A DNA stretch of 64,000 bases from Marispirochaeta sp. Lineage in GTDB: Bacteria > Spirochaetota > Spirochaetia > JC444 > Marispirochaetaceae. A model generated the notes under the pieces. That model was not told where the DNA came from, did not search any database, and saw nothing but the letters and a program-made list of their open reading frames with translations. The DNA is taken from NCBI RefSeq assembly GCF_963668165.1, contig NZ_OY764209.1, positions 744,001-808,000 on the forward strand, read 5' to 3'. The first letter of the stretch is position 1, and each line of letters opens with the position of its first letter. The position numbers and the translations under genes were made by a program. Below, piece by piece: positions 7,867 through 17,600 of the stretch.

Positions 7867-8367
7867 TGCTTCTCGTATCTTTTGGGCGCTCCATTCAACA
7901 AAATCCCGGTCCCACATATCGAACTGCTCCGCTTCATCGGTAACAGCCAGACGGATTCGGGTCCGTTTATATACAAGGCGTCCTGTGAAGCTGCCGACCT
8001 GCTCGGAAACCTGATTCACCAGCATCCCGTCGAGATAGATTTCATACCGCTTTGACAGGAAAGCAGGGCCGCGATCCTCCCGCTGCTTCAGCCGGGAACT
8101 CAGCAGAACCTCGATCCCGCTTTCAGTGCGACCTGTACCGCGCAACTCATTTTCTGATGCCGCGGCTATGCGCCGGGTAAATTCATGACTGTCCTGCGGA
8201 GAAACAAAGACCGGAGTACCGGGAGGCAGATCTTCTGAAAGTACCATCGTGAGTCCGGGTTCATCCTGTCCTGCCGGAACCCCGCTGCAGGAGCCAATAA
8301 TCATTGCAATAAGCAGAAACAGCGTTAAACTCAGGCTTCGCTTCCTGCTGTCGGGATATTTCTTCAT
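7855..8367 (-). CDS. Predicted lipoprotein of unknown function
   Basis: The 170-residue product starts with a basic n-region, a hydrophobic core 'LSLTLFLLIAMII' and a lipobox-like 'IGSC' near residue 28, so it is probably a lipid-anchored envelope protein. The rest is soluble, mixed alpha/beta by composition, and contains 'YEIYLDGMLVNQVSEQVGSF' with no motif I recognise. I chose ATG 8367 because it gives a proper signal peptide and because a promoter-like pair ends 7 nt before it; an in-frame TTG at 8403 would add 12 residues before the n-region. It lies directly downstream of the AEC transporter gene. Confidence 0.7.
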   Translation of the reverse strand: MKKYPDSRKRSLSLTLFLLIAMIIGSCSGVPAGQDEPGLTMVLSEDLPPGTPVFVSPQDSHEFTRRIAAASENELRGTGRTESGIEVLLSSRLKQREDRGPAFLSKRYEIYLDGMLVNQVSEQVGSFTGRLVYKRTRIRLAVTDEAEQFDMWDRDFVEWSAQKIREALTF

Positions 8368-8374
8368 ATCTTTA

Positions 8375-8403
8375 AAGATACAGAAACTGCAGTCCCGGAG
8401 CAA
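8375..8403 (-). promoter_or_regulatory. Possible leaderless promoter of the lipoprotein gene
   Basis: TTGCTC (8403-8398), 17 bp, TATCTT (8380-8375), then 7 nt to ATG 8367 on the minus strand, without a ribosome-binding site. Confidence 0.35.
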
Positions 8404-9363
8404 CTATGTAAAGCCGGCCACTTTCAGGACGGTCAGGATCACTGTAAGACTGAGAAAGCAGGAGGCTGTGGTAACGAGAATAACACTGCCGGCAGTATCC
8501 CTGTCCGCCCCCATGGCATCAGCCATGGCATAGCTTGCCACAGCAGTCGGAGCACCGGAAAAAACAGCAAGTATGACCAGGGATTCACCGCTCAGGCCAA
8601 GAACAATGCCGATAATAACCGCAAACAGGGGCAGAAGAAACAGCTTGAGGAATGAGCTTGCAGCGGCCACAGGATAGTGCCCGCCGGAACGATACTCGCC
8701 CACAGAACCCCCGATTCCCACCAGCGCCAGGGGCAGAGCCAGCCGCTGCAGGTATGTCAGAGTATCGGTCAGAACCCCCGGGAGAGGTATATCCGCGATA
8801 GAGACGATTACACCCAGGATTATAGCGCTAATCAGAGGGTTCCGAAGGCTCTTTACCAGGACCGCGATGGTCTTTTTTAGAGGATGAACATGGACCTCGA
8901 CATCGCTTCCCAACAGGGAAAGAACAACCACACTGGCAAAATTATGAAGAGGCAGAAAGAAGGCAATAAGCAGCGCACCGCTGGGGACCCATTCCGGTCC
9001 GAGAACCTGGTCTACTACAGCCAGGCCTATAATGGCAAAGTTACCACGCAAGGCTCCCTGCACAAAAGCGGCCTTTTGCGGGTTCGCCAAACGCAGAACC
9101 CCGCCGGCTGCATACCCCGCCGCTGTGGTCAGGATCATGGCCGCGGTAAAAGCCAGGATCTCGCGGCAGGGCAAGCCGCCGCTGAAGTCGGCACCAGCAA
9201 TATTTAAAAAGACCAGTGCCGGCATGGCAACGTAGAACACAAGCCTGTTGGCACTGCCAATAAAGGAAGTATCCACCCATCGCAGGGCAAAGGACATATA
9301 TCCCAGCAGAAGAACCAGAAAAATCGGTGCAATTTTCAGCAGTATAAGGGTAAGTACGGACAT
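8404..9363 (-). CDS. AEC (auxin efflux carrier) family transporter
   Basis: The 319-residue protein has about ten hydrophobic segments in the five-plus-five arrangement of the AEC/BART superfamily. Recognisable family features are 'LVFYVAMPALVFLNIAGADF' in the second helix, 'ALRGNFAIIGLAVVDQVLG' in the middle, and the final 'VFSGAPTAVASYAMADAMG' loop, where bacterial members conserve 'P.A......A...G'. Bacterial members export or exchange small organic acids such as malate or malonate; the substrate cannot be told. It lies 26 nt after trkH on the same strand, so it may be in the trk transcript, and it precedes the lipoprotein gene. Confidence 0.88.
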   Translation of the reverse strand: MSVLTLILLKIAPIFLVLLLGYMSFALRWVDTSFIGSANRLVFYVAMPALVFLNIAGADFSGGLPCREILAFTAAMILTTAAGYAAGGVLRLANPQKAAFVQGALRGNFAIIGLAVVDQVLGPEWVPSGALLIAFFLPLHNFASVVVLSLLGSDVEVHVHPLKKTIAVLVKSLRNPLISAIILGVIVSIADIPLPGVLTDTLTYLQRLALPLALVGIGGSVGEYRSGGHYPVAAASSFLKLFLLPLFAVIIGIVLGLSGESLVILAVFSGAPTAVASYAMADAMGADRDTAGSVILVTTASCFLSLTVILTVLKVAGFT

Positions 9364-9389
9364 TTTCGCTGCCGAATCCTATCAGTCTG

Positions 9390-10844
9390 CTACCGGCGCC
9401 AGAAGGAGGGAACAAGAAGCACCAGAACCGTATAGACCTCCAGACGTCCTACAAGCATGGCAATACTGAGCACCCATTTAATATAGGGTTCGTAAAACGC
9501 GTAGTTCATGGTCGGCCCCACTTTTGCAAACCCCGGGCCTATATTGCCAACGGTTACAAGAGCGCTGGAGAAAGATGTTACCAGATCATAGCTTCCGGTG
9601 GATACGACTGCAGCAGTAACCAGCAGACACAGAAAATATAGGGAGAAAAAACCCATAACGGTATAAATAAAATCCTTGCGCACCGGTTCACCATTAATTC
9701 GAACGACATGTACTCCCTTATGGCGAAAGAGATATTTCATCTCGTTGACTGCCTGCTTAAACAGGGTAACAATTCTGATAACCTTTATTCCTCCACCGGT
9801 AGATCCTGAACATCCTCCGACAAACATCAGAAAAAACAGGATGTACTTGGCAAAAGCAGGCCACAGATCAAAATCAGCTGTTGCATAGCCGGTGGTTGTA
9901 AGAATGGTTGCGGACTGGAATCCTGCATAGCGCAGACTTTCAGCGAAGCCCTGATACACAACCTTGTTTAAAGAAGCTGCCAGGGCCAGGGTTGTTAAAC
10001 CAAAGATCGCAAGATATGCAAGAAACTCGGTATTCTTTATCAGGTCACGAAACCTTCCCTGCAGGGCCCTGAAATAGAGTCCAAAATTCAATCCGGCGGC
10101 AACCATAAAGACGGTTATAACTATATCGATGTACGCAGAGTTATAGTGACCGACGCTGGCGGCTTTAGGTGAAAACCCTCCCGTGGCCAATGTGCCGAAG
10201 GTATGAGTCAATGCATCAAAAAGAGTCATTCCGCCGAGCATTAAAAGGACAGTCTCCAAAACGGTAAGCCCCAGGTAGATAAGCCAAAGGATCTTGGCAG
10301 TTTCCGCGACCTTGGGACTGATCTTCTCAAGGGTCGGACCGGGAGATTCGGCCCGCATCAGCTGGGCACCGCCAACCCCGAGTATCGGAAGAATAGCCAC
10401 AGTCAGAACAACAATTCCCATCCCCCCAAGCCAGTGGGTCAGGGAGCGCCAGAACAGCAGGGCCGGCGACATGGCTTCTATATCCGTAAGGATAGATGCC
10501 CCGGTGGTGGTAAACCCCGAGATAGTCTCAAAAAAAGCGTCCGTATAACTGGGGATCTCGCCGGAGAGAAAAAAAGGCAAAGCTCCAATGGCCGAGGCTG
10601 TAAGCCAGCTCAAGGTTACCAGGAGAAATCCTTCTTTGGCCCGCAGATAGCGCCTGCGAAACGGCCGAGTCGTAAAATAGACCAGTATGCAAACAAGAAC
10701 CGTCGGGATTATGGTGAACAGAAAAGCGTAGACAATCCCGGTATTATGAGCGTGAATCGCGATTCCCAGAGGAATGAACATGAAAAACGAAACAATCGCG
10801 ATCAACGCGGACAGAATATTAAGTATCAGACTGTACTGAATCAT
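9390..10844 (-). CDS. trkH: Trk-type potassium uptake protein TrkH
   Basis: A 484-residue polytopic membrane protein with the four-repeat TrkH/KtrB pore architecture. Pore-loop glycine segments are visible as 'ETISGFTTTGASIL', 'HTFGTLATGGFSPKA', 'ILTTTGYATADF' and 'VTVGNIGPGFAKVGP'. Also visible are the family-typical 'RSLTHWLGGMGIVVLTVAILP' and 'FVGGCSGSTGGGIKVIR'. It forms the K+-conducting subunit in the inner membrane and works with TrkA. Its ATG overlaps the trkA stop by 4 nt (ATGA), so the two are translationally coupled. Confidence 0.96.
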   Translation of the reverse strand: MIQYSLILNILSALIAIVSFFMFIPLGIAIHAHNTGIVYAFLFTIIPTVLVCILVYFTTRPFRRRYLRAKEGFLLVTLSWLTASAIGALPFFLSGEIPSYTDAFFETISGFTTTGASILTDIEAMSPALLFWRSLTHWLGGMGIVVLTVAILPILGVGGAQLMRAESPGPTLEKISPKVAETAKILWLIYLGLTVLETVLLMLGGMTLFDALTHTFGTLATGGFSPKAASVGHYNSAYIDIVITVFMVAAGLNFGLYFRALQGRFRDLIKNTEFLAYLAIFGLTTLALAASLNKVVYQGFAESLRYAGFQSATILTTTGYATADFDLWPAFAKYILFFLMFVGGCSGSTGGGIKVIRIVTLFKQAVNEMKYLFRHKGVHVVRINGEPVRKDFIYTVMGFFSLYFLCLLVTAAVVSTGSYDLVTSFSSALVTVGNIGPGFAKVGPTMNYAFYEPYIKWVLSIAMLVGRLEVYTVLVLLVPSFWRR

Positions 10845-12247
10845 TTTCCCGTGATCGCTCCCTCTACTTTCTTCATATCATCAGTCCGGGCAATTACAAA
10901 TACACGGTCATTCAGCTGCAGAGTAAAATCGCCATGAGGCAGAATCTGTTCATTCTCCCTGACTACCAGCATAATTAGACTCTGCTTCGGTAAACGGATT
11001 TCACGAATGGACTTGCCGGCGATGGGTGATCCCTTTTCGATGGAGAACTCGATTATCTCGAAAAGGCTGTCGGAAATACTGTGAATACTGCGGACATTAC
11101 CCCGGCGTATTATCTTGAGGATACTGTTGACCAGGGCATTGTTCAGACTTACTACCACATCTATGCCAAGTTCATGGGCCATATTCACGTAGCCTCGTCG
11201 CTGCACCAGGGCTATGGTACGGGAAATCCCCAGCTTTTTGGCATACATGGCAGTAATAATATTAAGCTCCTGATTCCCAGTCGCCGTTAGCAGAAGATCG
11301 TAGCCTTCGATATCTCCTTCTTCAAGAATGCCTTCGCTGGAAATATCGGCATTGGTCACATGAGCATCCGGGTAGCGTTCGATCAGTTCCTTTGATTTAT
11401 CATAATCCTGCTCGATAAAATGGAGCACCCGGTTTCTCCGCTTGGGAACCATTCGGCTGAGTAACTTTTTAAAAATATTGTTCCCGGAATCCCCAGGCTG
11501 ATACAGCTGATCAGCGATATAGCGGCTGATCTTGCCGCCCCCCACAATGGCTATACGATGGATAGGGGTTGTATGGCGGCCGTTTATCTCAAGAACACTG
11601 TCTAATTCCGCTTCACTACCCAGCAGATGCAGCTTGTCTCCTGCAAAGATAACTGTCTCTCCGGAGGGAATCATGTACTCATCATTACGGTTCAGAAGGG
11701 CTATCAGAAAATTGCTCTCCGTTTCCGCCCGCATTAACTGCACCGGTTTCCCTACAAAGGGGGAATCCTCGGGAACAAAGACATCACACAGCTGCAGATC
11801 TCCCTGATCAAAGAGCAGGATATTGCTTTTTGCTCCCCGTTCAATGGCCCGCAGAATGACCCTGGCAGTTTCGATCTCCGGATTGACAACATGATTAATA
11901 CCAAAAAGAGGGTTCTCAAGCATTCTTGATGCCGAATAATCAATATTACGAACCCGGGCAATGGTTACAGGTTTGGTAAACTCCGCCGCCACCAGTCCGC
12001 AGGAGATCATATTGATCTCGTCACTGTCGGTAACCGCGACAAAAAAATCTGCATCCTCAATGCCGGCCTCCCGCAGCACTGTGGGACTGTTACCCTCGTC
12101 GTTGATTACATGACAATCAACGGTGTTAGCCAGCTGCTTGGCCGCAGACAGTGATTTTTCGATCACCGTTACCTGCTTGTCCTCACTGACCAGCTGACGG
12201 GCCAGATTATACCCGACCCGGCCGCCTCCCAGAATAATAATGTTCAT
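10841..12247 (-). CDS. trkA: Trk potassium transporter regulatory subunit TrkA
   Basis: The 468-residue protein consists of two RCK units. Each starts with a Rossmann nucleotide-binding motif ('IIILGGGRVGYNLARQL' at residue 2 and 'IAIVGGGKISRYIADQL' near 235) and ends with a TrkA-C domain ('LIALLNRNDEYMIPSGETVI' and 'LIMLVVRENEQILPHGDFTL'). It is the cytoplasmic NAD(H)/ATP-responsive gate of TrkH. The ATG at 12247 has no Shine-Dalgarno; a TTGACA promoter ends 8 nt before it, suggesting a leaderless or nearly leaderless mRNA. trkA is first in a likely trkA-trkH-AEC transcript. Confidence 0.96.
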   Translation of the reverse strand: MNIIILGGGRVGYNLARQLVSEDKQVTVIEKSLSAAKQLANTVDCHVINDEGNSPTVLREAGIEDADFFVAVTDSDEINMISCGLVAAEFTKPVTIARVRNIDYSASRMLENPLFGINHVVNPEIETARVILRAIERGAKSNILLFDQGDLQLCDVFVPEDSPFVGKPVQLMRAETESNFLIALLNRNDEYMIPSGETVIFAGDKLHLLGSEAELDSVLEINGRHTTPIHRIAIVGGGKISRYIADQLYQPGDSGNNIFKKLLSRMVPKRRNRVLHFIEQDYDKSKELIERYPDAHVTNADISSEGILEEGDIEGYDLLLTATGNQELNIITAMYAKKLGISRTIALVQRRGYVNMAHELGIDVVVSLNNALVNSILKIIRRGNVRSIHSISDSLFEIIEFSIEKGSPIAGKSIREIRLPKQSLIMLVVRENEQILPHGDFTLQLNDRVFVIARTDDMKKVEGAITGK

Positions 12248-12255
12248 CGCAGAGT

Positions 12256-12284
12256 ACGGTATGACATCCGACCGGACCTGTCAA
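12256..12284 (-). promoter_or_regulatory. trkA promoter, leaderless spacing
   Basis: TTGACA (12284-12279), 17 bp, TACCGT (12261-12256), then 8 nt to the trkA ATG at 12247. The -35 is a perfect consensus. I see nothing else in the 145-nt gap up to the ABC ATPase gene at 12393. Confidence 0.65.
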
Positions 12285-12392
12285 CAGATTAGCCTGACCA
12301 ATTTTAAGCTTTTCTTAATACATGTGCCTGAGTATGGACTCCGAACCTGTCATGACGACCTTCCTGCTGAATATGACCGGTGTCCCCGTTCT

Positions 12393-13172
12393 CTATTCCT
12401 TGCCCTCTTCCAACAACATTTTTCGAAGGAAAAGCTTGATCCGCGGGTGATCAGGATCAGCAAAGAGTTTCTGAGGGGGGGCGTCCTCGATAATGCCCCC
12501 CTGGTCCATAAATACAACCCGGTCGCAGACGTCCCTGGCAAAGCCCATTTCATGGGTCACAACCAGCATAGTCATGTGCTCGCCCGCCAGCTGCTTCAGG
12601 ACCGCCAAAACCTCCCCTACAAGCTCGGGATCAAGAGCACTGGTCGGTTCGTCGCAAAGCAGAATATCAGGCTTCATTGCCAGGGCCCTGGCAACGGCGA
12701 CCCGCTGTTTCTGACCGCCGGAGAGACGGTTCGGATAGGCGTCGGCTTTGTCATCCAACCCTACCTTGGAGAGCAGCTCCCGGGCATAGGGTTCAATCTC
12801 GGAGCGCCGGAGTTTATCCACCACCATGGGGGCCTCAATCAGGTTCTCAATTACAGATTTGTGAGGAAAGAGGTTGAAGTGCTGAAACACCATACCGAGC
12901 TTCTTGAGCCCGCCTCTGACCTGCTTTTCCGAAAGTTTGACCTTGTTGCCATCTTCGACAGCGATAATCCTCTCCCCCTCAATGGAGATCTCGCCGCCGT
13001 CGATAAGTTCAAGCTGATTTATGCAGCGCAGCAGGGTACTCTTTCCCGATCCCGAAGGACCGATTATGGAAACCACCTCGCCCTTTCGTACCTGAAGCGA
13101 AACGTCCTTAACCGCAGCGAGTTCCCCAAAATGTTTGGAAACAGAGCGTATATCCAGATACAGATCAGTCAT
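12393..13172 (-). CDS. Polar amino-acid ABC transporter ATP-binding protein (GlnQ-type)
   Basis: The 259-residue ATPase has the Walker A '[20 protein letters not shown]', Q-loop '[19 protein letters not shown]', signature '[19 protein letters not shown]', Walker B '[20 protein letters not shown]' and switch histidine '[13 protein letters not shown]'. The 'FNLFPH' Q-loop and 'LDPELV' D-loop are typical of the polar amino-acid uptake (PAAT) family. It powers import through the adjacent permease. It is the last gene of the cluster and overlaps the permease end by 8 nt. There is a mild expansion between Walker A and the Q-loop ('[20 protein letters not shown]'). Confidence 0.96.
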   Translation of the reverse strand: MTDLYLDIRSVSKHFGELAAVKDVSLQVRKGEVVSIIGPSGSGKSTLLRCINQLELIDGGEISIEGERIIAVEDGNKVKLSEKQVRGGLKKLGMVFQHFNLFPHKSVIENLIEAPMVVDKLRRSEIEPYARELLSKVGLDDKADAYPNRLSGGQKQRVAVARALAMKPDILLCDEPTSALDPELVGEVLAVLKQLAGEHMTMLVVTHEMGFARDVCDRVVFMDQGGIIEDAPPQKLFADPDHPRIKLFLRKMLLEEGKE

Positions 13173-13806
13173 AGTAAGCCATCCGTCGCTCCAGGTAGCG
13201 GAAAAAGCGTATAACCACCGAGGTCAACAACAGGTATACAACTGCCGCCACGGCAAAAGGCACCAGGGAAAAATCCCGGGTAAAGATCTCCTTGGCAGAG
13301 CGCAGGAGTTCCCCCATACCGATAACAACCACCAGGGCGGTGTCCTTTACCAGGGTAATGGCTTCGTTGGTGGTGGGCGGCAGCACAACCCGGGTTGCCT
13401 GGGGAAGCACAATCCGCCTCATGGTCTGCCAGTAATTCATGTTCAAGGCCTTGGCAGCCTCATATTGACCGGCACCGATACTCGATATTCCGCCCCGAAA
13501 TATCTCCATAAAATAGGCACCGTAGTTGAGCACAAAGGTCAGACTGGCCGCCAGAAAGGGGCTTAAGGAAATGTTAAAAATAGTCAGTCCGTAATAGAAG
13601 AAAAAGAGCTGCAGCAAGAGGGGGGTTCCCCGGAAGATCCAGCCGTAAAAGCCCAGAAAGCGGTCAAGGGCTTTCGGCCCTGAGACTCGTCCCAGGGCGC
13701 ACAGCACAGCCAGGGGAATGGAAAAGATCAGGGTCACGGCGTATATCTGGAGCGTCAGCACACAGCCCTGCAGCAGATGCGCCGTAACCTGAAGAGTATA
13801 ATCCAA
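13165..13806 (-). CDS. Polar amino-acid ABC transporter permease
   Basis: A 213-residue His/Glu/Gln/Arg/opine-type permease with about five membrane helices. The N-terminal '[20 protein letters not shown]' is followed by '[17 protein letters not shown]' and the cytoplasmic EAA loop '[22 protein letters not shown]', which contacts the ATPase. The start codon is TTG at 13806, supported by a GGGAG ribosome-binding site about 9 nt upstream and by the 13-nt gap after the binding-protein gene. A single permease gene implies a homodimeric channel. Confidence 0.94.
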   Translation of the reverse strand: MDYTLQVTAHLLQGCVLTLQIYAVTLIFSIPLAVLCALGRVSGPKALDRFLGFYGWIFRGTPLLLQLFFFYYGLTIFNISLSPFLAASLTFVLNYGAYFMEIFRGGISSIGAGQYEAAKALNMNYWQTMRRIVLPQATRVVLPPTTNEAITLVKDTALVVVIGMGELLRSAKEIFTRDFSLVPFAVAAVVYLLLTSVVIRFFRYLERRMAYYD

Positions 13807-13819
13807 AGCTTAAAGCTCC

Positions 13820-14617
13820 CTATTTTTTGACAATCGCTTCGCCGAACCAGTCACGGGAGATTTTATCCGCGGTTCCATCGGCCTTCATCTCATCAAGAAC
13901 CCGGTCCAGCTCAGCCTTGAGCCTGGTATCGCTCTTGCGGATACCGACACCGTAGGTTTCAGCGCCAAAATCGTCCGCCATAACTTCGTAGATTCCGGTT
14001 TTTTTTGCGATATAGTAGCGGCCGACTATCTCGTCCACAACAACAGCATCACTGCGGCCCGCGGCAAGATCCAGCAGGGCTTCCACGTTATTAGAGTATT
14101 TCTTGACCTCTTTCAGGCTTGCTGCTGTTGCAGCATCATTGTTCAGGGCGACCTCAGCGGAGGAACCCATCTGCAGCCCCACAACCTTACCGGCCAGATC
14201 GGCCTTGGTAGAGATACCGGAGTCGGCCTGAAGGATTACAATCTGCCGGTTGTCCAGGTATGGTTTGGAAAAGTTGATCTTCTCCTGCCGGCTTTCGGTA
14301 ATGGTCATACCATTCCAGACCAGATCAATGTCGCCCTTGTTCAGGCTGAGAATAACCCCGTCCCAATCCACAGGCTTGAACTCCACGTCCACTCCCAGCC
14401 GGGAAGCAGCCTCTTTGGCGAGATCTATATCAAACCCGACTATCTCGTTAGATTCGTCCCGAAATCCCATAGGGGGAAAGCTGTCGTCCAGACCGACAAT
14501 CAGAACACCCCGTTCCTGAATGGCATCAAGATCCGTGGACTTCTCTTTGGAACCGCCGGCGAACACTATTGCTCCGCAGGCGATCAGCAGTAATGCCGAC
14601 CACAGTATACGTTTCAT
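13820..14617 (-). CDS. Polar amino-acid ABC transporter substrate-binding protein (family 3)
   Basis: A 265-residue exported protein with signal peptide 'MKRILWSALLLIACGAIVFA' followed by 'GGSKEK', a processed N-terminus often seen in spirochaete binding proteins. The mature part has the family-3 fold: 'GVLIVGLDDSFPPMGFRD', 'GFDIDLAKEAASRLGVDVEF', 'DLVWNGMTITESRQEKINFS' and a C-terminal 'YGVGIRKSDTRLKAELDRVL'. The ligand is a polar amino acid, not predictable further. The ATG has an AGGAG site at 7 nt. A TATAAT (14644-14639) lies 22 nt upstream without a good -35, so the operon could also be read through from the amylase gene only 39 nt away. Confidence 0.95.
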   Translation of the reverse strand: MKRILWSALLLIACGAIVFAGGSKEKSTDLDAIQERGVLIVGLDDSFPPMGFRDESNEIVGFDIDLAKEAASRLGVDVEFKPVDWDGVILSLNKGDIDLVWNGMTITESRQEKINFSKPYLDNRQIVILQADSGISTKADLAGKVVGLQMGSSAEVALNNDAATAASLKEVKKYSNNVEALLDLAAGRSDAVVVDEIVGRYYIAKKTGIYEVMADDFGAETYGVGIRKSDTRLKAELDRVLDEMKADGTADKISRDWFGEAIVKK

Positions 14618-14656
14618 CTAAAACTCCTGTTGGTAATGATTATATGACTATATCGG

Positions 14657-17600
14657 TTATACACCCTTAGTACCGCCGGAGGCAAGGGCGGTATTTTCTT
14701 TTATGGGGATAATCTCCTTCATTGAATAGATAAGGTCCCGGTAGCGTTCCGCCGGGACCCGCCAGGAGAAAACGTCCTTTTCCATCCGTTCACGGGCAGA
14801 TTCCAGGGTTTCAGGAATTTCCTCACTGTAAAACTGATGAAAACGCTGCATGGCATCGTAAAAGGCGGCGGCAGAATAATCGGAAAAAAGAACGCCGTTA
14901 CCCCGTATACTGCGATGCTGCTTGACCATGCCGTGAACAGTGTCCCGTAATCCTCCCGTCGCCCGGGCGCATACAAAACAACCGCAGGCAAAGGCTTCGA
15001 GCTGACTGATCCCGCCGGGTTCATGCAAGGAAGGCATCAGAAAGAGGTCAGCACCAAGCAAAGGAATACGAACATCCTGGAAGCCGATACCCACCGATAC
15101 CTGTCCGGGAAACAATTCTGTCAACCTTGTGAGCCCCCGGGCGATATCCTCTCCCCGATCATCTCCACCGGCCACAGCCCCGCCGATAATCCCCTGGAAA
15201 CCCAGGGTAGTGAAAATGCCTTCAGAAGCCTCGAGCAGCAGCTGAAAACCTTTCTGCTCCGTCAGGCGATGGATCATGACAAACAGGGGCGTGTCGGGAT
15301 CGACCTGCAGCCCGCGCGTCAGCTGCAGCAGCAGCTTAATCCGCAGTCGTTCCAGCAGTCGGCGCCGACGGCCTGGCTTAAGACCCTCTACCTGTCCCGG
15401 GACAAGCAGCTCCGGATACCTGTCCTGCAGCTGATCTTTTAAAACGGAATCCTTTGCGACAAAGGCGTATAATGCATCGATGTTTTTTTCTACAAAACGT
15501 TCTTCCTTCAGGCGCTGCAGGGCCCTCTTTCGAAAATCGCCTCCGACTCCGTTATTGATGCCAAACACATCATGCAGGATCTTCTCCATCCCGTCGGATG
15601 CTATTTGAATTTGCTTCGCGTAGCTGGGAGATACGGTAACAACCTTATCGGCACTGCGGATACCGGCGGCCATGCAGTTAATCTTTCCCGTTTCCCGGGG
15701 ATCTTCAAAACGCCAATATTCGTGACCCGCCAGATTGAACAGCTGGAAAAGATCCCTGCCGGCCTCCCAGCGGTGATAGGAGTCGAAATACTGCCAGCCT
15801 CCGTTGTGGATAATATGCACCAGGCTTGCCCGGTCAAAGGGCGGATGCCCGGCATAGCGGGGATCGCTGCGGGTAATAGCGGCAAAAATACCGGCGAAGG
15901 CATCGTTGGTAAAAATAACCAGCGGATCCAGGGAGAACTCACGTATTACCTCCGCCGCGGCCCTGGAGAGGGCGATCCTTCGGCGAAGCCGCTCAGTTCC
16001 GGTAATGCCGAAATAGAGTCCATCAAAAAATTCATGGTGCTCAAGAAAATAGTACCGAATACCGTCTACCATGGCAGTATGGACTCCCGCCTCGTACTCC
16101 CGATCCAGGATCCAGAAGCGAACATTCCTGCCGGTATATACAACATTGTAGCGTTTGCAAGCCTGCTCCATCTTCTGCACAGATTTGGCGTCCCCCTGCC
16201 TGTAGAGGGGGGTAATAACCGCCGTAGACTCCCCCATGTTTGCCAACTCCCGTGGAAGCTCATACACAACGTTGGACAAGCCCCCGGATTTGGAAAAGGG
16301 ATCAGCCTCGGCGGATAAATAGACCAGACTGCCACCGCGGTAGGAATACTGCAGGTATTCACCTGTTTCGCGCATAAAGGCATCCGGATCCTGCCGCATT
16401 TTAATAAGGTAGGCCCAGATAGGATTCGCCTCATGGTCAGATTCCTCACGCCACAAATAATAGAGAAATCTCTTGAGACCAAGACGCAGCGCATTGGGCG
16501 TATCCTGCATAAGGGGGGCCAGCACACCTGCGATGTATCCGGTAAACTCCTCGTAGCTTTCGGCATGGGCCTTTAACTCATTATAGACAAGCGCTGCGGC
16601 GACCGCATCGCGATCACTTGCGGAACAGAGCCGGAAAATGGACTGGCGCAGAAGTTCGGGATACACTTTTTTACGTTCTTCGATGGTTTCTATTCGACGC
16701 AGCACAAGGATCTTGTAGCGATCTGTGTGTGGAATAACCATCTCTACCCGGGAATGGCGCAGCTCTGCTCCAGTATACCAGCCGGACAGGCCTGTTACCG
16801 CAGAATAGATAGGATCCGAGACATGGTAGCAGGCATCATCTACCAGAGGCAGCCGCGGATCATCAAAACGGATGGATGCATTCTCGTCCCGATCGGCAAA
16901 ATTAAAAGCCCCGATAAAGGCTATATCGGCATTAACCCTCAGTGCCGCAACGACCATGGGGTTCCCGGCCCAAATAAGATAGGCCTGCCCCCGGTTATTG
17001 CGGTGTTCATTATACAGTTCGGCATAGAAATCCACTGTTCCACGATAGGCCTCACGTTCAAAGTCATTCCAGTTAACATAGATGTTATCCAGAAAAACCT
17101 TCCAGGACTCCCCTTCTGCGCTGCCTTCAAAGTCCAGAATAATGCTGCTCAAAAAACTGGTAAGCATAACAGCAGCCTTGTATCCCCGGTGACCGAAGGT
17201 ATTCAGTGCCCTGCGTTCATCGTGGTTGCCAAGGATACCCAGCAGATGGGCCCCGGGAGGCAGAATGGAAGGAAAATAGTTCTGGTAGATGTGGTAGATC
17301 TCCCGCACATCTGTTTTACCGTGGATGATATTCTCACAAATCTTAAAGAGCGCCGAGTTGTACGGCACAGTACCGGTCCGGGAAAGATACTGCTCCCGGC
17401 CCCAGTAACACTCTGCAAGGTTCACGAAGTATTTCTTTCCCAGCCGCCTGAGCAGACGATGGACCCGCAGGGAGAGATAGTAGTGAAAAGGAACGGCAAT
17501 CAGTTCCGCACAGGCAGAATCATAGTAGCTTGTGGTTACCAGATGATCATATTCCCGGGTGTTATCGATAATTTCCCCTTCTACCAGGGACTCGCGGCTG

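Noticed and set aside
12240..13214. Long plus-strand open frame (324 codons) opposite the ABC ATPase gene
   Set aside because: The minus frame has all ABC ATPase motifs in order; the plus frame has no ribosome-binding site and no recognisable sequence. It is an antisense shadow.
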